From a virus, in the IMG/VR virus record IMGVR_UViG_3300017989_004200, positions 1-29,550 of that record: a stretch of 29,550 bases of DNA, one strand, 5' to 3'. The notes under the pieces are model-generated. The model did no database searches and was not told the origin of the DNA. It was given only the letters and a program-made list of their open reading frames with translations. Below, in pieces: positions 1 through 6,181 of the stretch. Every line of letters starts with the position of its first letter. Within the stretch, counting starts at the first letter, position 1. Both the position numbers and the translations under genes were made by a program.

Positions 1-51
1 GACCTGCTGATTGCGAACGGGATCCCGAATCCGGCGGAACGCGACAAATAG
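1..51 (+). CDS. 3' end of an unidentified gene
   Basis: The first 51 bases read as 16 codons (DLLIANGIPNPAERDK) and a TAG stop, in a frame open to the window edge. The fragment is too short to assign a family. Its place at the lysogeny end, outside a repressor and convergent with an OLD nuclease, is where an integrase or a host gene next to the attachment site would be expected, but nothing in the sequence proves either. Confidence 0.4.
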   Translation, partial: DLLIANGIPNPAERDK

Positions 52-281
52 CGATGTCTTCGATTCTTACGGCCGGACCGCGCCAAGCGGCCCCGACCTG
101 CAAACGCTTTCGGCGACCCGGCGCCGATCGCGGTAACAGCAGCACTTACATCGCGCCGCCCAAATCCGGCCGCCGGCGGCGGCGGTAGATTACCGTCAAG
201 CGTGTTCGCAGCAAGGCGATGTCTCGCCGGCACGCCGGTGGCGGACCGGCGGGGCATGGCTCCTGTCCCAGAACCTCGAAA
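52..281. other. Convergent intergenic gap, no gene seen
   Basis: This stretch separates the tail of the + strand gene from the stop of the minus-strand OLD gene. It holds a GC-rich self-complementary run near 170-186 (CCGCCGGCGG type) but no T-tract that would make a clear terminator. No convincing open frame or tRNA-like structure was seen. It is a possible place for a phage attachment site, but the opposite end is not in the window, so no core repeat can be compared. Confidence 0.3.
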
Positions 282-2300
282 TCAATCGTCGCGCTCTTCT
301 TCCGTGGCCACCGGTGGCGAAGGACGGAGAGCCGATACGCGCTCGATGATCTGCTCCAACTCCGGCACTGTACGGCCTTGCTTGGCTCCTTGCTCTAGCA
401 AGCTCTTGAAGAACAGGGGCGACTTGCGGCAGCTATCATCGTCGGGATAGCCGTAGGTTGCCTTGAAGGCATCTGCTGTTGCCCTAAAGATGTCGTCGCC
501 GATCGCAGCTCGGATGGCCGACTCAAGCTCATCTTCGAATACGGCGTAATGCGCTCCGACCTCTGTCGGCGGGAAGTCCTGGGGGTCCTCCACTCCCAGA
601 AGTCTCTGCAGCCTCCTGTTGGCTCCGGGTTCTGTCCCGCTGTCGGCATCGCCATCCCAGACGACATACGTCGGGATGTGCAGACCCGAAAAGATGAGGT
701 AGATGCGATCGATGTTGTTCTTTCCGGCACAGGGGATTACGGCTATTCCCTCACTGTCCAGCGTCCGGCCCATGCGCAAAGCGGCGCCGGCGATTGCGCT
801 ATAGTCATCCGCCCCTTCGACCAGGACCACGACATCCCCAAAGAAGCCCTCATTGACCCACGGCGTCAAGAGGGTCGCCAACCGGGCACTGATGGATTCG
901 GCGGTGAATGGAGTTCGGGGTGGCGTGTCTTGCGCTTTTTCCAGCTTCCCAGCCACAGCCTCAAGGCTATTTGCTGCGACTCTTGTGATCAGAGGAGGCC
1001 TATCAGTATCATCGTCGGCAACGGGACCCAGCTCGGGGTCCGGAACCTTGGTGAGCCGGCGCACACAGTGAAAACGCACAAGGTCTACAAGCAGCGGAGA
1101 ATGAGTGCAGTAGATGACCTGCGTGCTGGCGGCGACTCCTTGGATCCTGCCTTCGGCGAGTTGCCAGAGAACGCGAGTCAGATGACGCTGTCGGTTCGGA
1201 TGCTGATACAGCTCGGGCTCTTCGATTCCGAGGATCAAATGCGGCAGACGTTCCGGAAGCGCCCCGGCTGCCGCCTCCCCATCCGGAGATTCTTCCGTCT
1301 CCACGGGCTGCTCTGCCTGGGCTGCGGCCAGTTGCTGCAGCAGGGAGAGAATGAAGGCCCTTTGCAGCCCGTGCCCAGCCCGATCGACCGTGGTCCGGAA
1401 TCCGTCCTCCTCGAGCCATGTGCTTGCCCTCGGCATCGGGATCGTCAGGTCGTCAGCCTCGAGCCAGCGGAGTAGGACCGCCGCTGCAGGCACGTAATCC
1501 CGGAGGATTCTCGTCAGATCCTTGCCCAACTGACCGAGTTGCGGCAGAACTTTGGGATCGATGAGGCCGTCGTATTCCGCCTGCGTTCGACTCTTGAAAC
1601 TGGTGAAGTCTTCATTCCGGGCCAGGACGCTACGGACAACGAGCTCCATGATCTCATGGATCGCGCTACCCCTGGCGTCGGCGGCGTCGTTGGACGCTTC
1701 ACGGACCGCAGGGACAAAGACGTACCTGGTGTGTCTCTCCAGACGGGCTTGCCCCACTTGGCGGAACCCGAAGAACTGGCCATCGTCGGGCCGCATCTGA
1801 CAGCGCTCAGGATGCTCGTTTTCCCAGGCCTGCAGGGCCCGGTCGGCGGCGTCCGCACTGCTGGCCGTTGGCAGTTCGCCGTACTCGGGCCGGCCTCGTA
1901 ACTCTGCATATGCGCTTCTGCGATCACGTTTCCCGGCATGGCGTCTTACTCCCTCGAAGTCAGGATTCTGTAGCCGGGTGCCATGATACTTGACCTCGGA
2001 ACCGCGGATGATCTTCGTGACCGTCAGGGTCTCATGGTCCAAATACGGTCGGTAGAGCTCGTTTTCCTCCTCGGTCAGGGCGTCAAAAGTGACAGCTATC
2101 TCGATTGCCGCATCGTTATCCCGGTTGTAGTAGTCCTCCTGCGACACGGAAAGCGTGGTATCGTAGAAGACCCGGATCGCTCGGAGGAACGCGGATTTGC
2201 CGGCCCCGTTGGGACCGACCAACACCGTCAGCTTCTCGAAGTCGATTCCTTCATCCAGAATGCAGCGGAAATTCTTGACGTGAACTCGCTTTATCCGCAT
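282..2300 (-). CDS. old: OLD-family ATPase/TOPRIM endonuclease
   Basis: The 672-residue protein has an N-terminal SMC/ABC-type ATPase and a C-terminal TOPRIM nuclease domain, the layout of the OLD (overcoming lysogenization defect) family. Visible motifs are Walker A GPNGAGKS (29-36), a signature-like GHGLQRAFIL (309-318), Walker B LILGIEEPE (355-363), an H-loop YCTHSP (397-402), and TOPRIM motifs VVLVEG (491-496) and VVWDGDAD (546-553). All key acidic residues are present, so it is probably active. P2 OLD excludes other phages, and related proteins act in Gabija-type systems. No helicase partner gene is beside it, so a stand-alone class 1 OLD is the better reading. It starts at ATG 2300 with AGGGGG upstream. 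Its GC content looks lower than that of the late genes, which suggests separate acquisition. It lies next to the repressor on the same strand, as expected of a gene expressed in the lysogen. Confidence 0.9.
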   Translation of the reverse strand: MRIKRVHVKNFRCILDEGIDFEKLTVLVGPNGAGKSAFLRAIRVFYDTTLSVSQEDYYNRDNDAAIEIAVTFDALTEEENELYRPYLDHETLTVTKIIRGSEVKYHGTRLQNPDFEGVRRHAGKRDRRSAYAELRGRPEYGELPTASSADAADRALQAWENEHPERCQMRPDDGQFFGFRQVGQARLERHTRYVFVPAVREASNDAADARGSAIHEIMELVVRSVLARNEDFTSFKSRTQAEYDGLIDPKVLPQLGQLGKDLTRILRDYVPAAAVLLRWLEADDLTIPMPRASTWLEEDGFRTTVDRAGHGLQRAFILSLLQQLAAAQAEQPVETEESPDGEAAAGALPERLPHLILGIEEPELYQHPNRQRHLTRVLWQLAEGRIQGVAASTQVIYCTHSPLLVDLVRFHCVRRLTKVPDPELGPVADDDTDRPPLITRVAANSLEAVAGKLEKAQDTPPRTPFTAESISARLATLLTPWVNEGFFGDVVVLVEGADDYSAIAGAALRMGRTLDSEGIAVIPCAGKNNIDRIYLIFSGLHIPTYVVWDGDADSGTEPGANRRLQRLLGVEDPQDFPPTEVGAHYAVFEDELESAIRAAIGDDIFRATADAFKATYGYPDDDSCRKSPLFFKSLLEQGAKQGRTVPELEQIIERVSALRPSPPVATEEERDD

Positions 2301-2386
2301 TTGATTTGCCCCCTATTCTGCCCGCTGAGGGCTCGTTACCTGGAGACCTTGCAGGGCCGCCATGGCAGCCCCGATCAGAATGGGCC

Positions 2387-2415
2387 TTGACACGCCCACG
2401 GCGTTTCGTTAAGCT
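2387..2415 (+). promoter_or_regulatory. Sigma70-type promoter before the small 2469 gene
   Basis: A perfect -35 TTGACA (2387-2392) is followed after exactly 17 bases by TAAGCT (2410-2415), three of six matches to the -10 consensus. It reads rightward and ends 53 bases before the ATG at 2469. A consensus -35 in GC-rich sequence and its placement favour a real promoter. The weak -10 keeps confidence moderate. Confidence 0.5.
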
Positions 2416-2468
2416 CCTGTTCAGACGCCACGGGGGCTGGGATCCCGGGGCCCGGTGAAGGGGCGGCC

Positions 2469-2690
2469 ATGCAGACGACGATCCTTGCCCTGGCCGATCA
2501 GGCCGACGACGCCACGCGCCGAGATCTCATCCTGGAGACCTGCCGCTACCTCGCGGCCATGCCAGCCGAGGACCTCACGGTCCTGAAGGAGGTTCTGTCC
2601 CGTCATTACCGCCCCGCTGCAATAGACGACGCTCCAAGTCAGCGGCCATCGCCGCCCCGCGCGACGATCCACCTGCCGCCAGGCCCCTGA
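2469..2690 (+). CDS. Small hypothetical protein overlapping the repressor gene
   Basis: This 73-residue frame starts at an ATG preceded by GTGAAGGGG and by a plausible promoter at 2387-2415. The first 50 residues look protein-like (helical, with charged and hydrophobic residues alternating, LILETCRYLAAMPAEDLTVL). The last 20 are Pro- and Arg-rich, low-complexity and lie over the 3' end of the repressor gene. It runs convergently with the XRE repressor and overlaps it by 116 bases. I do not recognise a family. It may be a small lysogeny regulator, or its transcript may act antisense to the repressor mRNA. It could also be spurious apart from the promoter. Confidence 0.4.
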   Translation: MQTTILALADQADDATRRDLILETCRYLAAMPAEDLTVLKEVLSRHYRPAAIDDAPSQRPSPPRATIHLPPGP

Positions 2691-3051
2691 GGTATCCCAA
2701 CAGCTCCCGCTGCTGGGCCGGCGCTAGTTGCCGGAAACCGGCCAGGAGCTCGCGCTCCTCATCCGTCAAGTCGCCGGCGATGCCGGCCTTCGTCAGCGCT
2801 CCGCGGACCAACTCCACCGCCTGGCCTTCCTCGCTCGCCGGCGGTGGCCAGTCGGCCTCGTCATCAGCCAACCACTCCGCGGGCACACCTAATGCCCTCG
2901 CCAAGCGCATCCCGAGGTCAAAGCCAGGCCGGGATGCTTCGGCTTCGATCTTGCGGATGTTCCCTGGCGAGCAGCCAACTTCCCTAGCGACGTCTGCGTA
3001 GGACCTGCCCGCCCGGACCCGCCTCAGCTTCTCCGCCAGTTCCACAGCCAC
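2575..3051 (-). CDS. XRE-family phage repressor (CI-like)
   Basis: The protein has 158 residues. Residues 7-61 form an XRE/Cro-CI helix-turn-helix (SYADVAREVGCSPGNIRKIE, then an ALGVPAEWLADD end typical of this fold). The C-terminal part is helical (LTDEERELLAGFRQLAPAQQRELLGYLRGL), resembling the tail of many short phage repressors that lack a LexA-like peptidase. It would bind operators in the adjoining divergent region and hold the early genes silent. The start is GTG at 3051 with GGAG six bases upstream. That ribosome site lies inside the palindrome at 3054-3067, so repressor binding or mRNA folding could control its own synthesis. The absence of a Ser/Lys autocleavage domain suggests induction by another route, such as an antirepressor or proteolysis. 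Confidence 0.85.
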   Translation of the reverse strand: MAVELAEKLRRVRAGRSYADVAREVGCSPGNIRKIEAEASRPGFDLGMRLARALGVPAEWLADDEADWPPPASEEGQAVELVRGALTKAGIAGDLTDEERELLAGFRQLAPAQQRELLGYLRGLAAGGSSRGAAMAADLERRLLQRGGNDGTEPPSGP

Positions 3052-3053
3052 AG

Positions 3054-3067
3054 GTTACTCCGGTAAC
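3054..3067. promoter_or_regulatory. Palindromic operator candidate over the repressor start
   Basis: GTTAC-TCCG-GTAAC is a perfect 5-bp inverted repeat with a 4-base centre, three bases upstream of the repressor's GTG codon. On the repressor strand its centre and right arm read CCGGAGTAAC, which supplies the Shine-Dalgarno GGAG. A related sequence, GGTTACGGAGAACC, lies at 3173-3186 before the Cro-like gene. It may be a protein-binding site, an mRNA element, or both. Confidence 0.5.
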
Positions 3068-3077
3068 GGCTGCCCGG

Positions 3078-3149
3078 AAAAAAATCGCAAAAAAGTGGAA
3101 AGGAATGCTTGACGGCATCACCACAGATACGCTATTCGTGCCTGTGGTG
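3078..3149 (+). promoter_or_regulatory. Rightward early promoter with phased A-tracts and operator half-sites
   Basis: Two A-tracts, A7 at 3078-3084 and A6 at 3089-3094, have centres about 10.5 bp apart, the spacing that bends DNA. They lie just upstream of a -35-like TTGACG (3109-3114), where an UP element would lie. An 18-base spacer leads to TATTCG (3133-3138), a weak -10. An 8-bp inverted repeat, CACCACAG (3119-3126) and CTGTGGTG (3142-3149), brackets the -10, and a further near copy CTGTAGTG lies at 3163-3170. The layout fits the early promoter of a lysogenic phage covered by repressor operators. Confidence 0.5.
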
Positions 3150-3188
3150 ACCACGAAGGGCACTGTAGTGACGGTTACGGAGAACCTG

Positions 3189-3422
3189 ATGACGGGTTTC
3201 GACTACGACCCCGATCCCCTGGTTCGGGCCATGAACCGGAGGAAGCTGGAAGGCAAGCCCAGCGGGGTCGCCTGGGCGGCAAGGGCAACGGGCCTGTCCG
3301 CGGCGACGGTCAGTCGCGTCCTGAATCGGAACGGCGCCAGCCTGGCGGCAGTCGGCAAGGTGTGCAAGGCCCTCGGCGTGGATCCGTCCGAGGTCCAGCC
3401 AGCGGCGGAGCCAACGGCATGA
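3189..3422 (+). CDS. Cro-like helix-turn-helix protein
   Basis: This is a 77-residue DNA-binding protein, divergent from the repressor. Its helix-turn-helix reads AWAARATGLSAATVSRVLNR, followed by SLAAVGKVCKALGVDPSEV, the pattern of small XRE/Cro-type regulators. I prefer the ATG at 3189, which has GGAG six bases upstream. The frame is also open from an ATG at 3105, but that one falls inside the predicted promoter and would add a 28-residue extension encoded by the operator region. It would be the first gene of the rightward transcript, probably the early regulator opposing the repressor. It overlaps the next gene by four bases (ATGA), implying translational coupling. Confidence 0.75.
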   Translation: MTGFDYDPDPLVRAMNRRKLEGKPSGVAWAARATGLSAATVSRVLNRNGASLAAVGKVCKALGVDPSEVQPAAEPTA

Positions 3423-3757
3423 CGGCGGCGACGAAAGAGCATCCCGCCGGCCCCCGGCCGAGGGCGTCGGAGATGCCGATGCCCCGGCGGCTGCTGAAAC
3501 CGGCCCCGCCGAAGGCCGACCGGGAGCCGCCGAAGGAGCGGACGTTCGGCCGGCGGCCCAAGCTGATCGTGTTCCCCGCGGGCCAGCGGCCGATCGTGGT
3601 CCGCTGCTCGCCCTGGTGCCTGCGGTGCGAGCGGCTGAGCCGCCACGCGGGCAACTGCCCGGGGCTGGCCGGCGGGGACTCGGACATCGAGCCCCTCTGC
3701 TGGATCGACGCGGCGACGGGGCGGGAACGCTTCCCGATCGCCTGGAGCGCGGCGTGA
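3419..3757 (+). CDS. Small Cys-rich hypothetical early protein
   Basis: The 112-residue protein starts at ATG 3419, whose ATGA overlaps the stop of the Cro-like gene. The N-terminal half is basic and Pro-rich (PRRLLKPAPPKADREPPKERTFGRRPK), probably unstructured. The C-terminal half is compact, with cysteines in CSPWCLRCERLSRHAGNC, which could bind zinc. I recognise no family. The codon pattern and coupling to a regulator support a real early gene. It ends just before a CACAGAG-type hairpin repeat that precedes the next gene. Confidence 0.6.
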   Translation: MTAATKEHPAGPRPRASEMPMPRRLLKPAPPKADREPPKERTFGRRPKLIVFPAGQRPIVVRCSPWCLRCERLSRHAGNCPGLAGGDSDIEPLCWIDAATGRERFPIAWSAA

Positions 3758-3776
3758 GCGGCAGAGACGGCAGATT

Positions 3777-3870
3777 CGACACAGAGGCGCAGAGAGACAG
3801 AGGAAGAACAGAGAATGCGTAGTCTGGCGGAACAACTCAGCCCCTCTGAGTCCTCTGCGGCCCTGTGTCG
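3777..3870. repeat. CACAGAG-family hairpin repeat (full element)
   Basis: The left arm at 3777-3794 (CGACACAGAGGCGCAGAG) and the right arm at 3853-3870 are complementary at 16 of 18 positions. Further CAGAG and CTCTG units lie between them. The same terminal sequence CGACACAG/CTGTGTCG ends the element at 27738-27812. The element covers the start codon and about the first 18 codons of the gene at 3815. Confidence 0.7.
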
Positions 3871-4255
3871 CGCCCGGCGGCTGGTGGGAGAGATGCTGGC
3901 CGCCCCGAACCGGCCGGCCGACGCGGTCAACCCCTGGTGCCGGCTCTGCCGCGACTGGATCGGCAACGTCGCCGGCGGGGGGGACGGGGAGGGCGACCCG
4001 GACGGCTGCCACGGCTTCGGCGGGGCGGCGCGGCCGCAGTGCTGGCGGATGGCCGCCGCCGGCGGCGGCGACACGGATCCCGAGACGGGGGAGCTGGTCG
4101 ATGCGCCGAGCGAGCTGAGCGACGCGGAGCACCCGGCGGCCGCGGGTTTCCCCCGGCCCGCGACGCCGGGCCACGAGGCGGACCCCGCGGTCTCCCCCCG
4201 CCGCGGGGCCGCCGTTGACGACGACGCGATGGGCGATCCGGTCCATCGCTCCTGA
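3815..4255 (+). CDS. Hypothetical protein whose N-terminus is encoded by a repeat
   Basis: The 146-residue frame starts at ATG 3815, inside a CACAGAG hairpin element. Residues 1 to about 18 (RSLAEQLSPSESSAAL) are translated from the repeat. Native sequence seems to begin near ARRLVGEML. A zinc-knuckle-like WCRLCRDW follows at about 41-48, with further Cys residues at GCHGF and CWRM. The C-terminal third is acidic and Pro-rich and looks disordered. I recognise no family. The gene sits in the early operon between two other small Cys-containing proteins. Confidence 0.6.
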   Translation: MRSLAEQLSPSESSAALCRARRLVGEMLAAPNRPADAVNPWCRLCRDWIGNVAGGGDGEGDPDGCHGFGGAARPQCWRMAAAGGGDTDPETGELVDAPSELSDAEHPAAAGFPRPATPGHEADPAVSPRRGAAVDDDAMGDPVHRS

Positions 4256-4350
4256 GTGTCCCGGAAACGTGCGAACCGACAACGGTGAATCACGGACGAG
4301 TTTTAACCCCCCTGGCGGCAGGGACGCGGCGCGGGCGGCGGGCGAGTTTT

Positions 4351-4379
4351 TTTCACCCCCGATGGCCAGGGGGGTGAAA
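4351..4379 (+). promoter_or_regulatory. Hairpin next to the ribosome site of the 4390 gene
   Basis: TTTCACCCCC (4351-4360) pairs perfectly with GGGGGTGAAA (4370-4379) across a 9-base loop. The right arm ends ten bases before the GTG at 4390 and overlaps the purine-rich AAAGGG that would serve as its ribosome site. The element is preceded, not followed, by a T-run, so it is not an ordinary rightward terminator. A translational control hairpin is the best guess. Confidence 0.5.
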
Positions 4380-4389
4380 GGGCCCGCTC

Positions 4390-4659
4390 GTGCCCATCGG
4401 ACGGACCGGCTGGAGCTGCCAGGAGGTCGCCGACGCCCGCGGCGTGGCGGTGACCAAGGCCACCACGACCCTGCGGCGATTCGACCGCCAGGCCCGGACC
4501 TTCCTCGCCGCCGCCCGGAGGCTTCAGCCGGACGTCCGGGCCGACCGCCTCGCCGAGCAGTTCGTCGCCATGCTGACCACCGGCGGGGCGCTGTCCCGGC
4601 TGGACCGCCGCCGGCTGCTGGATCACGTCCGGCGGCTGGCCGCCGGGGCGGACCCCTGA
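4390..4659 (+). CDS. Small HTH protein resembling sigma region 4
   Basis: The 89-residue protein starts at GTG 4390 with AAAGGG seven bases upstream. Residues 7-40 (GWSCQEVADARGVAVTKATT, then LRRFDRQARTFL) resemble the helix-turn-helix of sigma factor region 4 or a similar small phage regulator. The rest is helical (LAEQFVAMLTTGGALSRLDRRRLLDHVRRLAAG). No core-binding region 2 is present, so it is not a full sigma factor. It may be an early regulator or a DNA-binding accessory protein. The family assignment is by fold resemblance only. Confidence 0.6.
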   Translation: MPIGRTGWSCQEVADARGVAVTKATTTLRRFDRQARTFLAAARRLQPDVRADRLAEQFVAMLTTGGALSRLDRRRLLDHVRRLAAGADP

Positions 4660-4804
4660 AACCGACCCTCCCTCCGGCCGGCCCGGCCGCGGGGCATTTG
4701 GCCATGACGCAAGTCCTGCTTGTCCATCGACGCCGGGGCGTTCCCGGCGGATCTCTCCCGGATGTCCGCATGGCCGGGCCGGCCGGGCGGAGGGCAGCCA
4801 AGCC
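4660..4804. repeat. Long inverted repeat in a non-coding gap
   Basis: CCGGCCGGCCCGG at 4674-4686 has an exact reverse complement at 4774-4786. With flanking CCTCC/GGAGG the match extends to about 20 bp with a two-base internal mismatch. The 87-base interior contains a smaller ACGCC/GGCGT hairpin and no credible gene. It may form a large cruciform or RNA stem before the DUF1580-like gene. GGCCGGCC-based hairpins also precede the genes at 25918 and 27152. Confidence 0.55.
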
Positions 4805-5230
4805 ATGACGCAGGCGAAGGCACAGGACGAGGCCGCGGCCGGCCAGCCGGACCGGCTGGTGAGCGAGCAGATCATCCGGCTGAACGACGTGGCCGACTGG
4901 CTGCCGCGGCGGGCGCCGGGGCGGAAGGTCTCCCAGGTCACCCTCTGGCGGTGGGCGACCAAGGGCGTCCGCGGCGTCGACGGCCGGCGGGTCCGCCTGG
5001 AGACGATCAAGCTCGGCGGGCGGCGGTACACGTCGGTGGAGGCCGTCGAGCGCTTCGCCGCGGCCCTGGACGGCCGGGCGTGGAGGCGGAGGCGGGCGAA
5101 GCACACCGCCGGCCGGCGGCGGAGCGAGGCGGCCGCCGCGCGGGACCTGCGCCAGGCCGAGGAGGTCCTCGCCGAGGCCGGCTTCTACGACGATGACGAC
5201 GACCCCGCGGAGGATGCCGCGGGCGTGTGA
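4805..5230 (+). CDS. DUF1580-like DNA-binding protein (excisionase-like)
   Basis: This 141-residue protein resembles the DUF1580 family, small winged-HTH/MerR-like proteins known mainly from planctomycetes. The core is at about 24-86: IRLNDVADWLPRR, then VSQVTLWRWATKGVRG, then RLETIKLGGRRYTSVEAVERF, that is a helix-turn-helix followed by a strand and a helix as in excisionases. The C-terminus is basic and then acidic (YDDDDDPAEDAAGV). The start at ATG 4805 has GGAGGG about 11 bases upstream. A role in excision or early transcription would fit the context but is inference. This gene is the main pointer to the host group. Confidence 0.7.
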   Translation: MTQAKAQDEAAAGQPDRLVSEQIIRLNDVADWLPRRAPGRKVSQVTLWRWATKGVRGVDGRRVRLETIKLGGRRYTSVEAVERFAAALDGRAWRRRRAKHTAGRRRSEAAAARDLRQAEEVLAEAGFYDDDDDPAEDAAGV

Positions 5231-5266
5231 CGGACCACGGCCCGCCCGCGGCGGGCCTGCAAAGGG

Positions 5267-5282
5267 AAAGGAGTCCGACATG
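5267..5282 (+). promoter_or_regulatory. Recurrent translation-start cassette
   Basis: AAAGGAGTCCGACATG is a strong Shine-Dalgarno five bases ahead of the ATG at 5280. The identical 16 bases occur at 9144-9159 before the large ParB-domain gene, and near copies precede the genes at 8564, 16439, 27152, 27859 and 28791. It decides the start at 5280 over an in-frame upstream ATG at 5193. Confidence 0.65.
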
Positions 5283-5966
5283 GCACGGAAACGGAAGTCC
5301 GACAAGGGGGCCTGCCGGGTGCCCGGCTGCGATCGCCCGGCGGCCAGCCGGGGGATCTGCAAGGCCCACGGGGTGGCCCTCTACACCAAACCCGACAGCC
5401 CCAGGGGCAAGGAGGCCGCCTTCCACGCCCTGCCGTCCACGCGGCGGGCGGGCAAGGCCGCGGCCGGGTTTGGCCGGGCCCGCGCCAACCGGGCCGGCCG
5501 GACCGGCCGCCGGGGCCGGGGCGGCGACGGCGAGCGAGCCCCCGCCGCCCGCCGCCCGGAGGAGACCTGCGCCGAGGACGCCGCCGAGGCCGCCGAGGCC
5601 GCCCTGCTGGACGGCGTTGACGACGATCTGCTGGCCGGGGCGACGGAGTTGGGCGCCGCCGCCGGCTGCGTCCGCCTCCGCGTGCCCGAGGGCCTGGCCT
5701 TCGTCAGCCCGGCCACCGGCAGGGTCGCCGTGCTGACGGCCTCGGGGAGCATCATTCCCGGCCGGCTCGCCCTCGCCGACGGCGACGCCGACGCCCCGCC
5801 GCGGCCGTCGGTGACCGAGGCCCTGTGCGAGCTGGCCCGGCGGCTGGGCGGCCGGGCCGCCGACGTCGAGGCCGGCTGGCTGATCGCCGTGGGCGAGCAC
5901 CTGCTGGCCCTGGACCGCGCCGGGCGGATCGGCCCGGCCCGGATCCACCTGGAGAGCGCGCCGTGA
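5280..5966 (+). CDS. Hypothetical protein with N-terminal zinc finger
   Basis: The 228-residue protein starts at ATG 5280, set by AAAGGAG five bases upstream. Residues 9-33 form a CRVPGCDRPAASRGICKAHG finger, the C-x4-C-x9-C-x2-H pattern found in phage and HNH-linked small proteins. A basic Gly/Arg-rich segment follows (GRTGRRGRGGDGER). The C-terminal half is compact and acidic (ALLDGVDDDLLAGATELG, then LCELARRLGGRAADVEAGWLIAVGEHLLALDRAGRI), so it may be a separate helical domain. Function is unknown. It overlaps the next gene by four bases (GTGA). Confidence 0.65.
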   Translation: MARKRKSDKGACRVPGCDRPAASRGICKAHGVALYTKPDSPRGKEAAFHALPSTRRAGKAAAGFGRARANRAGRTGRRGRGGDGERAPAARRPEETCAEDAAEAAEAALLDGVDDDLLAGATELGAAAGCVRLRVPEGLAFVSPATGRVAVLTASGSIIPGRLALADGDADAPPRPSVTEALCELARRLGGRAADVEAGWLIAVGEHLLALDRAGRIGPARIHLESAP

Positions 5967-6145
5967 GCCCCATACGGGTCTGCCCGGAGTGCGGGCTGCG
6001 CTTCGACAGCGACGAGCTGGTGGTGACCGTCGACGCCGACGGCATCGTGGGCATCGCCTGCCCCAACGGCTGCCACCTGGGCCACGTCGGCCTATCGGCC
6101 CTGCTGGCGATCGCCGACGTGGAGCTGGAAACCGTCGCGGGCTGA
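5963..6145 (+). CDS. Small zinc-ribbon protein
   Basis: The 60-residue protein starts at GTG 5963, overlapping the upstream stop (GTGA). It has a four-cysteine zinc-ribbon arrangement, CPECG near the N-terminus and CPNGC about 25 residues later, with a beta-rich centre (ELVVTVDADGIVGIAC). The C-terminus is a short helix (LSALLAIADVELETV). Such proteins are common in phage early regions and often bind nucleic acid. No specific role can be given. Confidence 0.65.
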   Translation: MSPIRVCPECGLRFDSDELVVTVDADGIVGIACPNGCHLGHVGLSALLAIADVELETVAG

Positions 6146-6181
6146 GCGGCCCGGGCGGCAACGGAGTCCGAACGGTGCGGC

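Noticed and set aside
52-281. tRNA or attachment site at the left end
   Set aside because: No cloverleaf or tRNA 3' end was seen and no right-end repeat is available for comparison.
549-1475. + strand open frame of 308 codons opposite the OLD gene
   Set aside because: The minus-strand product has intact ATPase and TOPRIM motifs; the + product has none.
4390-4659. Complete sigma factor
   Set aside because: Only a region-4-like HTH is present in 89 residues; no region 2.
3203-5362. Minus-strand open frame of about 719 codons across several early genes
   Set aside because: It spans several well-supported + strand genes, a hairpin and an intergenic gap, and its product is Arg/Pro-rich without domains.
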